Of a stretch of 64,000 nucleotides of DNA, positions 17,641-25,387 are shown piece after piece; position 1 is the first letter of the stretch, and every line of letters starts with the position of its first letter. Below the pieces are notes generated by a model, which saw only the letters and a program-made list of their open reading frames with translations, did no database searches and had not been told where the DNA came from. The translations under genes and the position numbers were made by a program. This stretch comes from an uncultured Muribaculaceae bacterium (lineage in GTDB: Bacteria; Bacteroidota; Bacteroidia; Bacteroidales; Muribaculaceae), in contig CAJUDL010000014.1 in assembly GCA_910585285.1 (NCBI GenBank), positions 1 to 64,000 on the forward strand, read 5' to 3'.

Positions 17641-18230
17641 TTTTTCTTCTTTTTGCCTTTCGGCGGGTTCACCGGAGTTGCCTCCTTGAATTCATGCAAA
17701 AGATATGTCTCCGGATCGAGGTCTATCTTACCATGCGAATATTCCTTAAGATCGCGAAGTATCTTGGCATCATCAACTCCCTCCTTATTATGAATGAGCA
17801 TGAGTTTCTTCATATGATGCGCAATGAGGGAGATGAGAATATCCTTCTCCTCTCCATCCTCCATATCCGCAACCTTCTCTATCATTTTCTCTATGCTCTT
17901 TCCATAATGGCGATAACGCATAGCTGAAGCAGTATAGGGGATTTTTTCCGGTTTGGGATTCAATTTGTCAGCTGTCACCACATCACATGGAAAATCAATA
18001 TCAAGTTGAAAACGGGATATTATGTTTATCTGATCCCAGATTTGAGAATAGTCATGATCCGCCCCAACAAGCTCAGGAAAAAGATTTGCCATAATGTCGG
18101 CTATGGCAAACGCACATTTTGTGCGTTCCTCTCTGTCGGGGATGGATACACAATAATCTATCATCCCCTGGACATTCCTTCCGAACTCTGGCAGTGTGAT
18201 CGGTTTTAAATCTGTATTATAAGGTATCAT
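17637..18230 (-). CDS. DUF4290 protein
   Basis: A 197-residue cytoplasmic protein of the DUF4290 family, found next to murA in many Bacteroidota. It begins MIPYNTDLKPITLPEFGRN, a conserved family start, and ends in a lysine-rich tail, PPKGKKKKK. No catalytic motif is visible and the function is unknown. It overlaps murA by 4 bases. Its leader of about 200 nt contains a MITE-like element (18246-18437). Confidence 0.85.
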   Translation of the reverse strand: MIPYNTDLKPITLPEFGRNVQGMIDYCVSIPDREERTKCAFAIADIMANLFPELVGADHDYSQIWDQINIISRFQLDIDFPCDVVTADKLNPKPEKIPYTASAMRYRHYGKSIEKMIEKVADMEDGEEKDILISLIAHHMKKLMLIHNKEGVDDAKILRDLKEYSHGKIDLDPETYLLHEFKEATPVNPPKGKKKKK

Positions 18231-18245
18231 CTTGGGTTCTATATT

Positions 18246-18437
18246 GAAGTGATTTAAACTTTTTTCATCGTTAAGCTTCGTTAAGATTTTGAGAATATTT
18301 TCAATATTGAGGAAGGAGCATAGCGGGCTATGCGACTGACGAAATATTGGAAATATACCAAAATATTAATGAAGATTGATGATGAAGAATACATTTTTTA
18401 CTTTTATTGGTTTTTCGTAAAAAGTTTAAACCACTTC
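18246..18437. repeat. MITE-like element with 19-bp terminal inverted repeats
   Basis: Bases 18246-18264 and 18419-18437 are inverted copies (18 of 19 match), bordered on both sides by ATT. The 154-bp interior has no open frame of note and holds a 7-bp hairpin, GCATAGC-GG-GCTATGC. Size, terminal repeats and a possible 3-bp target duplication fit a non-autonomous mobile element. It lies between the DUF4290-murA promoter and its first gene, so it is transcribed as leader RNA. Confidence 0.6.
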
Positions 18438-18450
18438 ATTGTTCAACTTA

Positions 18451-18484
18451 CAAATATAACAATATTTGTTGAGATTTCTTCAAA
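18451..18484 (-). promoter_or_regulatory. Promoter for DUF4290-murA-rimM unit
   Basis: Minus-strand TTTG at 18481-18484, 22-nt spacer, TATATTTG at 18451-18458. It starts just beyond the tsaB stop (18496) and implies a leader of about 215 nt that contains the MITE-like element. Confidence 0.6.
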
Positions 18485-18495
18485 AACTCATCTAA

Positions 18496-19188
18496 TTATA
18501 TCTTGCATCTTGGTGTGGTGGTCTGATACTCCTTGAGATATTCAGGCACAGAATAAGCAATATCAAGGAAATCTCCTTCCCTAAATGCTTTCTCCGACAA
18601 GGCAAGCATATCCTTTGCCATTGGATTGAGACCATCCATCCAATGTGCGTTGGGTGATTTTATAACTTCCTTGGCTTTTTCCGCGCCATCCCCCATAAAC
18701 CACACCTCCCGCTCTGCAAGCAAAGAGGCATATGAGTTTTCATCGAGAATCATGGGTGCCGGACCGTCCAAAGCATTCAACGCGAAATCATAAGCACCTG
18801 TAAACACTTCCATGCGACGCGCATCAATCATCGGAGCAAGTATCTCTTCTCCCGTGAAGTTAAAATTGCGGAACATAGCTTTCACGGCGAGAATCTTCAA
18901 TGTGCTGACTCCGATCAGCGGCACTCCCAAACTGAAAGCAAGACCTTTGGCAAGTGAAAGCCCGATACGCAGACCTGTGTAGGAACCGGGTCCGATGCTT
19001 ACTGCAACGGCATCAAGCTTCCATTCTTTGCGTTTCACCTCTTCCATTGCACGCTCCACGAATGGTGCAAGCAATTCGGCATGTTTCATGCCATCACTAT
19101 TATCCAGATCAAATTCCAAGACTCCCTCTCGTGTCAATGCAACTGAACAGGTTTTACCGGAAGTTTCTATATTTAGTATTGTCGCCAT
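18496..19188 (-). CDS. tsaB: tRNA t6A37 biosynthesis protein TsaB
   Basis: Partner of TsaD and TsaE in making N6-threonylcarbamoyladenosine at position 37 of ANN-decoding tRNAs. The 230-residue ASKHA-fold protein shows ILNIETSGKTCSVAL at the N-terminus and the family's GPGSYTGLRIGLSLAKGLA near residue 70. Length is normal. The gene is preceded by a heptamer tract that overlaps the end of the upstream FAD gene. Confidence 0.94.
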   Translation of the reverse strand: MATILNIETSGKTCSVALTREGVLEFDLDNSDGMKHAELLAPFVERAMEEVKRKEWKLDAVAVSIGPGSYTGLRIGLSLAKGLAFSLGVPLIGVSTLKILAVKAMFRNFNFTGEEILAPMIDARRMEVFTGAYDFALNALDGPAPMILDENSYASLLAEREVWFMGDGAEKAKEVIKSPNAHWMDGLNPMAKDMLALSEKAFREGDFLDIAYSVPEYLKEYQTTTPRCKI

Positions 19189-19202
19189 AACTTTTTAAGT
19201 AA

Positions 19203-19240
19203 AAGGTTAAAGGTAAGAAGTTAAAGGTTAGAGGTGAGAG
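19203..19240. repeat. Tandem heptamer repeat (CTTTAAC on minus strand)
   Basis: More than five 7-base units (AAGGTTA, AAGGTAA, GAAGTTA, GAGGTGA) lie between tsaB and the FAD gene. The stop codon of the FAD gene (19228-19230) and its last codons fall within the tract. Confidence 0.85.
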
Positions 19241-20793
19241 GCTGCAATAGATTCCATGCAGCGGATTCCATCGATAGCTGCAGAGATGATTCCCCCCGCA
19301 TACCCTGCACCCTCTCCTGCCGGATAGAGTCTTCGGATTTCTTCGTGTTCGAGAGTCTCTTTGTCTCGGGGCAATCTAACAGGAGAGGATGTGCGTGATT
19401 CCAAACCAAGCAGGATTGCCTCATTTGTCAAGAAACCGGGGCATTTACGCCCGAAGTCCTTGAAACCTTCCCTTAACCGCCAGGAAATAAACGGTGGGAA
19501 AAGTCGATTGAAATCAACGGGATGAATACCCGGAGCATAAGATGTGGAGGGCAATGTCTTTGAAATCTTGCCGTCTGTAAAATCTTTCATACGCTGCGCG
19601 GGAGCGTTGATAGTCTCACCTGCTTCTTCATAAAACTTATGTTCCAGATCTTCTTGCAGCTGGAGTATCTCCAATGATCCAAATTCCTCATATTCCGGGA
19701 AATCTCCGGGGCGAATCTCCACAACCATCCCGGAGTTGGCTTTTTCGCCTGCACGGGCTGAGGCTGACATACCGTTGACAACAAGCTCATTCTCGGCACT
19801 TCCGGCTGGCACCACAACACCTCCCGGACACATGCAGAAGGAATATACTCCGCGACCTTCAACTTGGGTGACATAATTATATTCGGCAGACGGGAGATAT
19901 TTACCTCGACCCTTTTCGGAATGATATTGAAGACGATCGATAAGCGCCTGTGGATGCTCAAGACGCACACCAATTGCAATACCTTTTGATTCCATTTTAA
20001 CTCCATCAGAATGCAATCTTCGGAATGTATCATGAGCAGAGTGTCCGGTAGCGAGTATCACCGAATCACCCATTATTTCCTTATTACCTTCAGCCACCAC
20101 ACCTTTTGCAACGCCGTCTTCTACAATCAGAGATTCGACTTTGGTCTGAAACATTACCTCTCCGCCGCAATCAATAATCGTCTGACGGATATTCTTGATA
20201 ACATGTGGCAAGCGATCGCTGCCGATATGCGGATGAGCATCGATAAGTATATCAGGATGGGCGCCATGTTGCACAAGAAGCTGTAAAACTTCCTCTACAT
20301 TCCCTCTTTTTTTGCTACGTGTGTATAGTTTGCCATCGCTGTATGCCCCGGCACCACCCTCTCCGAAACAATAATTGGAATTAGGATTTATTTTGCCTTC
20401 CCTGCTTATGTTGGCAATATCAATACGTCTGGAATCAACATCCTTCCCACGCTCAACAATTATCGGTCTGAATCCCGCTTCTATAGCTTTCAAGGCTGCA
20501 AACAGACCTGCAGGACCTGCACCAACGATTACTACCCGCGAAGCGTCTTCTTTAACCGGCGAAAATTCCACTGGTCGAAGCAGCGCAGAAATATGAGTGT
20601 CATTTCCGGTTGCCACCTTTACGGTGAGATTCACAATTATATTTTTTTTGCGGGCATCGATAGAACGTTTCACGATTCTGAAATCATTGACATCGGAAGA
20701 TGGCACTTTCATCTCGCGAAGCACAGCCTCTCTCAATAATTGCTCTTCGGCTGCCACAGCCGGAGAAACCCGCATGCTTATATCTTGAATCAT
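19228..20793 (-). CDS. FAD-dependent dehydrogenase, COG2509 family
   Basis: A 521-residue flavoprotein of the uncharacterised COG2509 group. Residues about 1-80 form an N-terminal alpha/beta domain. Then comes the dinucleotide motif VVIVGAGPAGLFAALKA (about 88-104), a second conserved segment GEGGAGAYSDGKLYTR near 145, and C-terminal GEGAGYAGGIISAAIDG, which closes the FAD site. The family occurs widely in anaerobes; its substrate is not known. Its final residues (SHL) and stop are encoded inside a heptamer repeat. Confidence 0.87.
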   Translation of the reverse strand: MIQDISMRVSPAVAAEEQLLREAVLREMKVPSSDVNDFRIVKRSIDARKKNIIVNLTVKVATGNDTHISALLRPVEFSPVKEDASRVVIVGAGPAGLFAALKAIEAGFRPIIVERGKDVDSRRIDIANISREGKINPNSNYCFGEGGAGAYSDGKLYTRSKKRGNVEEVLQLLVQHGAHPDILIDAHPHIGSDRLPHVIKNIRQTIIDCGGEVMFQTKVESLIVEDGVAKGVVAEGNKEIMGDSVILATGHSAHDTFRRLHSDGVKMESKGIAIGVRLEHPQALIDRLQYHSEKGRGKYLPSAEYNYVTQVEGRGVYSFCMCPGGVVVPAGSAENELVVNGMSASARAGEKANSGMVVEIRPGDFPEYEEFGSLEILQLQEDLEHKFYEEAGETINAPAQRMKDFTDGKISKTLPSTSYAPGIHPVDFNRLFPPFISWRLREGFKDFGRKCPGFLTNEAILLGLESRTSSPVRLPRDKETLEHEEIRRLYPAGEGAGYAGGIISAAIDGIRCMESIAASHL

Positions 20794-20813
20794 AATTATA
20801 GCTTTTCAAACAA

Positions 20814-20851
20814 CAAAATTACTCATTATTTAATAAATTTGACTAATTTTG
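20814..20851. promoter_or_regulatory. Divergent -7 elements for FAD gene and HAD gene
   Basis: TAATTTTG occurs on the plus strand at 20844-20851, about 30 nt before the HAD start, and on the minus strand at 20814-20821, close to the FAD gene start at 20793. Neither has a clear TTTG at the right distance, so these are partial promoters only. Confidence 0.45.
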
Positions 20852-20883
20852 CACCTATTATATGCAACAAAACACATTAAAAT

Positions 20884-21537
20884 ATGGCGAATAAAACCAT
20901 CGGAGCACTTTTCGACCTCGACGGAGTCCTCATTGACAGCGAAAGCGAATACACACGTGTATGGAGTGAGGTTCACCGCCGGTTCCCAACCCAGCACCCT
21001 GATATGCCACATAGAATCAAGGGAATGACCCTTGACAACATCATTGCCACATATTACGAGGCAGATGGTCTTGGCGATAAAGTGAGAGATACACTTCACC
21101 TTCTGGAAGCTGAAATGAAATATGAATGGCTTCCGGGTGCCAAAGATTTTGTCACATGGCTAATAGAGATGAATGTACCCCGCGCTCTTGTCACAAGCAG
21201 CGATGACAAAAAGATGGAACATCTTCGCGAAGAGATTCCCGAACTTGAAGGGATGATGACTGAACTCGTCACCGCTGACAAAATCACAAGATCGAAACCG
21301 GATCCGGAAGGATATCTTCTCGGTGCAAGACTGCTCGGTGTGGATCCGCGAAACTGCGTGGTTTTTGAAGATTCAATGCAGGGTGTCAAGGCTGGTCAGG
21401 CATCGGGGGCTTATGTAGTGGGTATTGCCGGCACGCTTCCAGCTTCAGCCATTGAACCTTATTGCGATTTGGTTGTAAATAATCTTGGAGAGATTGACCG
21501 CGAATCCCTCCTCTCAACCCTATCCTCTCGCCATTAA
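20884..21537 (+). CDS. HAD-superfamily phosphatase, beta-phosphoglucomutase-like
   Basis: A 217-residue haloacid dehalogenase-type hydrolase. Motif I is FDLDGVLIDSE with nucleophile Asp11 and acid/base Asp13. Motif II is VTSSDD near 100, the conserved Lys is in KITRSKPDPEGYLLGA, and motif IV is VFEDSMQGVKAG. The helical cap between motifs I and II marks subclass I, as in beta-phosphoglucomutase and phosphoglycolate or sugar phosphatases. The exact substrate cannot be told from sequence. Confidence 0.88.
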   Translation: MANKTIGALFDLDGVLIDSESEYTRVWSEVHRRFPTQHPDMPHRIKGMTLDNIIATYYEADGLGDKVRDTLHLLEAEMKYEWLPGAKDFVTWLIEMNVPRALVTSSDDKKMEHLREEIPELEGMMTELVTADKITRSKPDPEGYLLGARLLGVDPRNCVVFEDSMQGVKAGQASGAYVVGIAGTLPASAIEPYCDLVVNNLGEIDRESLLSTLSSRH

Positions 21538-21555
21538 ACTTCCTGCGCGCAATAT

Positions 21556-21590
21556 ATTAAACATTCCCCATTAAACATTAAACATTATTT
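21556..21590. repeat. Tandem heptamer repeat ending at rarA start codon
   Basis: Five 7-base units (ATTAAAC three times, ATTCCCC, ATTATTT) end at 21590, directly before the rarA ATG at 21591. The tract thus forms the whole ribosome-binding region. Confidence 0.92.
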
Positions 21591-22862
21591 ATGACCACCA
21601 CTCCCCTTGCAGAAAGATTGCGACCCCGATCTCTTGAAGATTATATCGGACAGACTCATCTTGTTGGTTCCGAGGGCATTATCCGAAGAATGATTGAAAC
21701 GGGAAGAGTCAACTCATTTATTCTATGGGGACCTCCGGGTGTTGGCAAAACAACGCTGGCTCGCATTATGGCATCACAGACAGAGGTGCCCTTTTATACT
21801 CTCAGTGCCGTCACTTCGGGAGTAAAGGAGGTAAGGGAAGTGTTGGCGAGGTGCGAAGCGGATGCCCGCAGCATGTTCGTGAAAGGGCGTCCTATTTTAT
21901 TCATCGATGAAATTCACAGATTCAATAAATCCCAACAGGATTCATTGCTTGGAGCCGTAGAGAAAGGGACTGTTACACTTATTGGAGCCACAACGGAGAA
22001 TCCATCATTCGAGGTGATTCGTCCTCTCCTCTCACGTGCCCAGGTTTATACACTAAAGCCCCTTGAACTTGAGGATCTTGAAAATCTCCTTGAGCGGGCA
22101 CTTACGCAAGATGAAGTTCTGAAGAAACGTAAGTTCGATATAAAATCAAAAGACGCGCTTTTCAGATTTGCCGGAGGCGATGCCCGCAAGCTTCTCAATA
22201 TAATTGACCTCATAGAGCAATCAACGCCTGATGGAGAAACCGTTGTGATCGATGACGATGTTGTCACCTCAAGGTTGCAGCAAAATCCTGCCGCATACGA
22301 CCGTAACGGAGAGATGCATTATGACATCATCTCGGCATTCATCAAATCTATCCGAGGAAGCGACCCGCAAGCGGCAGTATACTGGCTTGCAAGAATGGTT
22401 GCCGGTGGCGAGGATCCGGCATTTATCGCACGCCGTCTTGTGATATTGGCAGCCGAAGATATTGGACTCGCCAATCCAAATGCATTGCTGTTAGCTAATG
22501 CCACCTTCGACGCCCTGAACAAAATCGGCTGGCCCGAAGGACGAATCATCCTATCTGAATGCGCCATCTATCTCGCAAATTCGCCCAAAAGCAATTCTGC
22601 ATATATGGCAATTGGAGAGGCATTGAATGCAGTGGAAAAAACCGGTAATCTTCCCGTACCGCTCCATCTCAGGAATGCCCCTACAAAACTGATGGCAGAC
22701 CTCGGCTATCACCAGGGATATAAATACGCTCATGATTTCGAAGGCAACTATGTGAAGCAGCAATACCTCCCCTCCGAACTCGAAGGCTCCCGTTTCTGGC
22801 AGCCCGGCAACAACCCCTCCGAAGCCAAGATGCAGCAACGCCTCGACTCCCTCAATAGCTGA
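21591..22862 (+). CDS. rarA: Replication-associated recombination protein RarA (MgsA)
   Basis: A 423-residue AAA+ ATPase of the RarA/Mgs1/WRNIP1 family that acts at stalled replication forks. It begins LAERLRPRSLEDYIGQTHLVG, then Walker A GPPGVGKTT, Walker B LFIDEIHRFNKSQQD and sensor GATTENPSFEV. The C-terminal tetramerisation region includes KSIRGSDPQAAVYWLARM and the highly conserved YKYAHDFEGNYVKQQYLP. It is complete. The upstream junction is filled by heptamers and it ends 4 bases from the convergent carbonic anhydrase gene. Confidence 0.96.
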   Translation: MTTTPLAERLRPRSLEDYIGQTHLVGSEGIIRRMIETGRVNSFILWGPPGVGKTTLARIMASQTEVPFYTLSAVTSGVKEVREVLARCEADARSMFVKGRPILFIDEIHRFNKSQQDSLLGAVEKGTVTLIGATTENPSFEVIRPLLSRAQVYTLKPLELEDLENLLERALTQDEVLKKRKFDIKSKDALFRFAGGDARKLLNIIDLIEQSTPDGETVVIDDDVVTSRLQQNPAAYDRNGEMHYDIISAFIKSIRGSDPQAAVYWLARMVAGGEDPAFIARRLVILAAEDIGLANPNALLLANATFDALNKIGWPEGRIILSECAIYLANSPKSNSAYMAIGEALNAVEKTGNLPVPLHLRNAPTKLMADLGYHQGYKYAHDFEGNYVKQQYLPSELEGSRFWQPGNNPSEAKMQQRLDSLNS

Positions 22863-22866
22863 TATA

Positions 22867-23406
22867 TCACAGGGCGGTAAGTTCGCCGGTAACAGAATCA
22901 AGGATGTAACCGCGCACAGTTATGTCTGCCGGCATAAGAGGATGATTCTTCACTAAATCCACGGTCTCGGCTACCGCCGCGTCTGTTTCTTCAAATCCAT
23001 GCAGCCATTCTCGGAGATTAATGCCACAATGCTCCATCAGCGTGATATGTTCTTCTGATATTCCTCGTTTACGCATTAGCGAAAGCATCTCATTAGCATC
23101 CATCCCCTGCACCCCACAATTGGTATGACCAATAATCATTATCTCATTCACACCAAGTTCATATACGGCAACAAGCAAGGACCTGACAGTAGAATCAAAT
23201 GGATTGGTAATAGTTCCTCCGGCATTTTTTATCATCTTCACATCTCCATTCTTTATACCTAATGCCGCCGGTAACAACTCTACAAGACGGGTGTCCATGC
23301 ATGTTACAATTGCTATGCGCTTATCAGGATATTTCGATGTTGCATACTTCTCATATTCCTTCCTGGCTACAAACTCGCGATTAAATTCAAGAATCGAATC
23401 TATCAT
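22867..23406 (-). CDS. Beta-class carbonic anhydrase
   Basis: Interconverts carbon dioxide and bicarbonate. The 179-residue protein carries the zinc site of beta-class enzymes: Cys36-x-Asp38-x-Arg40 (CMDTR) and His94-x2-Cys97 (HTNC). It belongs to the short subclass that starts with an IDSILEFNREFV-type helix. Own promoter at 23485-23516 and a leader hairpin. It could help to handle the bicarbonate released by urease, but it lies 2 kb from that operon and a functional link is inference. Confidence 0.93.
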   Translation of the reverse strand: MIDSILEFNREFVARKEYEKYATSKYPDKRIAIVTCMDTRLVELLPAALGIKNGDVKMIKNAGGTITNPFDSTVRSLLVAVYELGVNEIMIIGHTNCGVQGMDANEMLSLMRKRGISEEHITLMEHCGINLREWLHGFEETDAAVAETVDLVKNHPLMPADITVRGYILDSVTGELTAL

Positions 23407-23446
23407 ACCTCAACAATTTAAATGATTTTTTAAGATAAAAATTTCC

Positions 23447-23470
23447 ATGCAGGATAGAATCATCCTGCAT
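23447..23470 (-). promoter_or_regulatory. Hairpin in carbonic anhydrase leader
   Basis: A perfect 9-bp stem (ATGCAGGAT / ATCCTGCAT) with a 6-nt loop lies a few bases after the predicted transcription start. On the minus strand it is followed by GGAAATTTTTATC, so it might be a weak attenuator or an RNA-stabilising 5' hairpin. Confidence 0.5.
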
Positions 23471-23484
23471 ATCTATGGTATCTA

Positions 23485-23516
23485 CAAATTTACATCATTT
23501 AAATAAATATCGCAAA
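23485..23516 (-). promoter_or_regulatory. Promoter for carbonic anhydrase
   Basis: Minus-strand TTTG at 23513-23516, 20-nt spacer, TAAATTTG at 23485-23492: full consensus. The leader is about 70 nt. Confidence 0.78.
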
Positions 23517-23604
23517 CCGAATCTGTAACTATTTTATTTCTATCATCTTTACACCCAAAATCAATAATTGGCACACCACAATAATCTGAGGCGCGCCAAT
23601 TATC

Positions 23605-23639
23605 CTTTACCCTATCACCTATAACCTATAACCTTTTCG
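23605..23639. repeat. Tandem heptamer repeat (CTATAAC type)
   Basis: Five 7-base units (CTTTACC, CTATCAC, CTATAAC twice, CTTTTCG) lie between the GIY-YIG and carbonic anhydrase genes. Unlike the other tracts the unit ending in AAC reads on the strand opposite to the flanking genes. Confidence 0.85.
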
Positions 23640-23673
23640 TAACCTCTTTCCTTCACGTAATACTCCCATGGGA

Positions 23674-24150
23674 TTAGCGTGTCAGATTTGCAAACGGCAG
23701 CTTGCCGTGAGTATCGAAGAAATCTTTCAACATTTCGGATTCGACTTTGTGCGGATCCTCTGTCGTCGGAAGTTCCTTCCATGCGATAAGAAGGTTGTCA
23801 GAATCGGCAAGTTGCCACAGATATCTTCCGCCCCAGTGACCAATATTCTTACCGGAGGCAAATTGTAGCAATTGTCGGATTCTTCTTTTAAGATTATTCC
23901 CTTTGCCAATATACATTATACGGCTTGAACCTACATAGTTCGCTTCAAGTTCCTCTATGCCTACATTGGGATTTTTACCTTTAAAAAATCCGCCTGTGCC
24001 TTTCTCAAGAAATTCCGGAGCATCTTCAGTGTCTCGGACAACTACATATACTCCTCCAACCGGAGGAATACATTCATGATTTGATTTCAGGTTTTCCACA
24101 CTTGTAAAACCTTTGAATCCATTCTCTTGTAATACTTTAATCTCTTCCAT
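23674..24150 (-). CDS. GIY-YIG-like protein
   Basis: A 158-residue protein with a degenerate GIY-YIG nuclease pattern: GGVYVVVRD at 32-40 in place of GIY, then RIMYIGKGNNLKRRIRQ at 77-93, which contains the YIG strand and the conserved Arg. Glu137 or Glu139 could be the metal-binding acid. No other domain is seen. Such single-domain proteins have no agreed role, and it could be a nuclease or an inactive relative. It lies downstream of a WYL regulator on the same strand, separated by 178 bp of repeats. Confidence 0.7.
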   Translation of the reverse strand: MEEIKVLQENGFKGFTSVENLKSNHECIPPVGGVYVVVRDTEDAPEFLEKGTGGFFKGKNPNVGIEELEANYVGSSRIMYIGKGNNLKRRIRQLLQFASGKNIGHWGGRYLWQLADSDNLLIAWKELPTTEDPHKVESEMLKDFFDTHGKLPFANLTR

Positions 24151-24168
24151 ATAGTTTATTTTTAGTTA

Positions 24169-24209
24169 TTCAACTTTCGCAAGCGAAAAGTTGAAGTTTA
24201 TAAGTTTAT
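24169..24209. repeat. Dispersed repeat A, copy 1
   Basis: A 41-bp sequence containing an internal hairpin (TTCAACTTTCGC…GAAAAGTTGAA). Its reverse complement occurs at 57913-57953 with 40 of 41 bases identical, 33.7 kb away. A partial third copy (AAGTTGAAGCTTGCGAAACTT) lies close by at 24305-24325. Confidence 0.88.
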
Positions 24210-24272
24210 CGCGCAGTGCGCAGTTTATAAGTTTATTGGTTTGTCGCGAAATTATTTCAGAGTCAAACCAGA

Positions 24273-24304
24273 TAAACTTTTAAACTTATAAACTCTTAAA
24301 CTTT
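24273..24304. repeat. Tandem octamer repeat (TAAACTTT type)
   Basis: Four 8-base units, TAAACTTT, TAAACTTA, TAAACTCT and TAAACTTT, lie upstream of GIY-YIG and after the WYL stop. Similar octamers adjoin repeat A at 57905-57928. Confidence 0.85.
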
Positions 24305-24328
24305 AAGTTGAAGCTTGCGAAACTTAAA

Positions 24329-25249
24329 TTAGTTATTGCGTTTAGCGCAGATCTCACATATGTTTTTTATGCGTTCACGCAGATGCAATGGGCTTATTAC
24401 TTCCAAGGAATTTGCTCTTGAAAGTAGAGCCATTACAAAATCGTTAGTGATACGCAAATTCAATTCTATTCTAAATTCATTTTCATTATCCACTAAAATA
24501 CGTTGGGAATGGTGTAATGGAACGCCTTTTAAAAATTCCCCATCGAGTTGACTGAAGCGTAATTCTATTTTCTCAACAGGTATCTCCGGCGCATTCCATA
24601 TCCCATAACTGTCATCAAACATATCCGAAGCGGAAATACTCGAATCATATTTATAAGTGACCCCGGTAAATTCCAAATCTGAAATACGATCAAGTCCAAA
24701 CAATTTAATCTTTCCATCTGTCTTGCCGATGAGATACCATCGCTGCTGATTTTCTTTTAAGAAATACGGTTCAACTTCGTACTTAGCTTCTTTATTTCCA
24801 TGTCTCACGAGCTTATAGGAAAATGAAACCGTCTCCCGTTTTTTAGCAGCCATCAAAAGAGGATACAGATTAGACACGCCCTTACCTCTGTGATGATCCG
24901 GATAGATGAAACTGTTTATTTTAGTGTCCGGTTGAACCGCAGTCAACAAATCAAAATCAGAAAAAAGTTTTTCGAAGTCAAGTGGTGCATATTCATCCCG
25001 ATTGACTATCATATAACCTTTATTCCGGACATTCTTGATGTCGATGTACATTATCTCTGAAATCGTTTGGATATCACGCTGCAACAATCGTTTCCTAGCT
25101 CCATCTGTGGAGGGATACGGAATGTTGCGCCATCTGCATGACCGTTCCAAACGATTAAAAATAAAGTCAGTATCGGCATGACCATGAGCTTCTTCAATAA
25201 TACTCACGGTCACCATTAATCGTAAAAGTTGGGATATTGATGATTTCAT
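24329..25249 (-). CDS. WYL-domain transcriptional regulator
   Basis: A 306-residue DNA-binding regulator. The N-terminal part (about 1-75) is a winged helix with an RLLQRDIQTIS recognition-helix region. The WYL domain (about 125-230) contains KRETVSFSYKLVRHG, EPYFLKENQQRWYLIGKTDG and KLFGLDRI. The C-terminal WCX extension follows. WYL domains bind nucleotides or nucleic acids and often control stress, defence or DNA-damage genes. The gene starts just after the urease terminator on the same strand and has its own possible leaderless promoter. Its target is not evident; GIY-YIG is its closest downstream neighbour. Confidence 0.87.
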   Translation of the reverse strand: MKSSISQLLRLMVTVSIIEEAHGHADTDFIFNRLERSCRWRNIPYPSTDGARKRLLQRDIQTISEIMYIDIKNVRNKGYMIVNRDEYAPLDFEKLFSDFDLLTAVQPDTKINSFIYPDHHRGKGVSNLYPLLMAAKKRETVSFSYKLVRHGNKEAKYEVEPYFLKENQQRWYLIGKTDGKIKLFGLDRISDLEFTGVTYKYDSSISASDMFDDSYGIWNAPEIPVEKIELRFSQLDGEFLKGVPLHHSQRILVDNENEFRIELNLRITNDFVMALLSRANSLEVISPLHLRERIKNICEICAKRNN

Positions 25250-25253
25250 ATGG

Positions 25254-25261
25254 CAAAGTTA
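25254..25261 (-). promoter_or_regulatory. -7 element of WYL gene, leaderless layout
   Basis: Minus-strand TAACTTTG at 25254-25261 lies 4 bases before the ATG at 25249, so the transcript would begin at or near the start codon. No TTTG is found at ideal spacing; one at 25291-25294 is too far (29 nt). Confidence 0.45.
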
Positions 25262-25290
25262 AAAAGCGAAAGCGACAATAAATGTCGCTT
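25259..25290 (-). terminator. Intrinsic terminator after urease operon
   Basis: An 8-bp stem, AAGCGACA / TGTCGCTT, with a 5-nt loop is followed on the minus strand by TCGCTTTTTAAC. It lies about 98 bases after the ureD stop and right before the WYL promoter element. Confidence 0.75.
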
Positions 25291-25344
25291 CAAAAAAATT
25301 TTCAATTCCAATAAAAAATTTTCCAACAAAAAGGAAGAATGTAT

Positions 25345-25387
25345 GCGCAGCCGGTTGAGTGAAGGCACCTTGGTGCCCCGTATGCCG
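25345..25387. repeat. Dispersed repeat B, copy 1
   Basis: A 43-bp sequence with a GGCACC-TT-GGTGCC palindrome, ending directly at the ureD stop codon (25388). It matches 58009-58051 at 37 of 43 bases. That second copy also sits directly 3' of a minus-strand gene. Confidence 0.85.
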
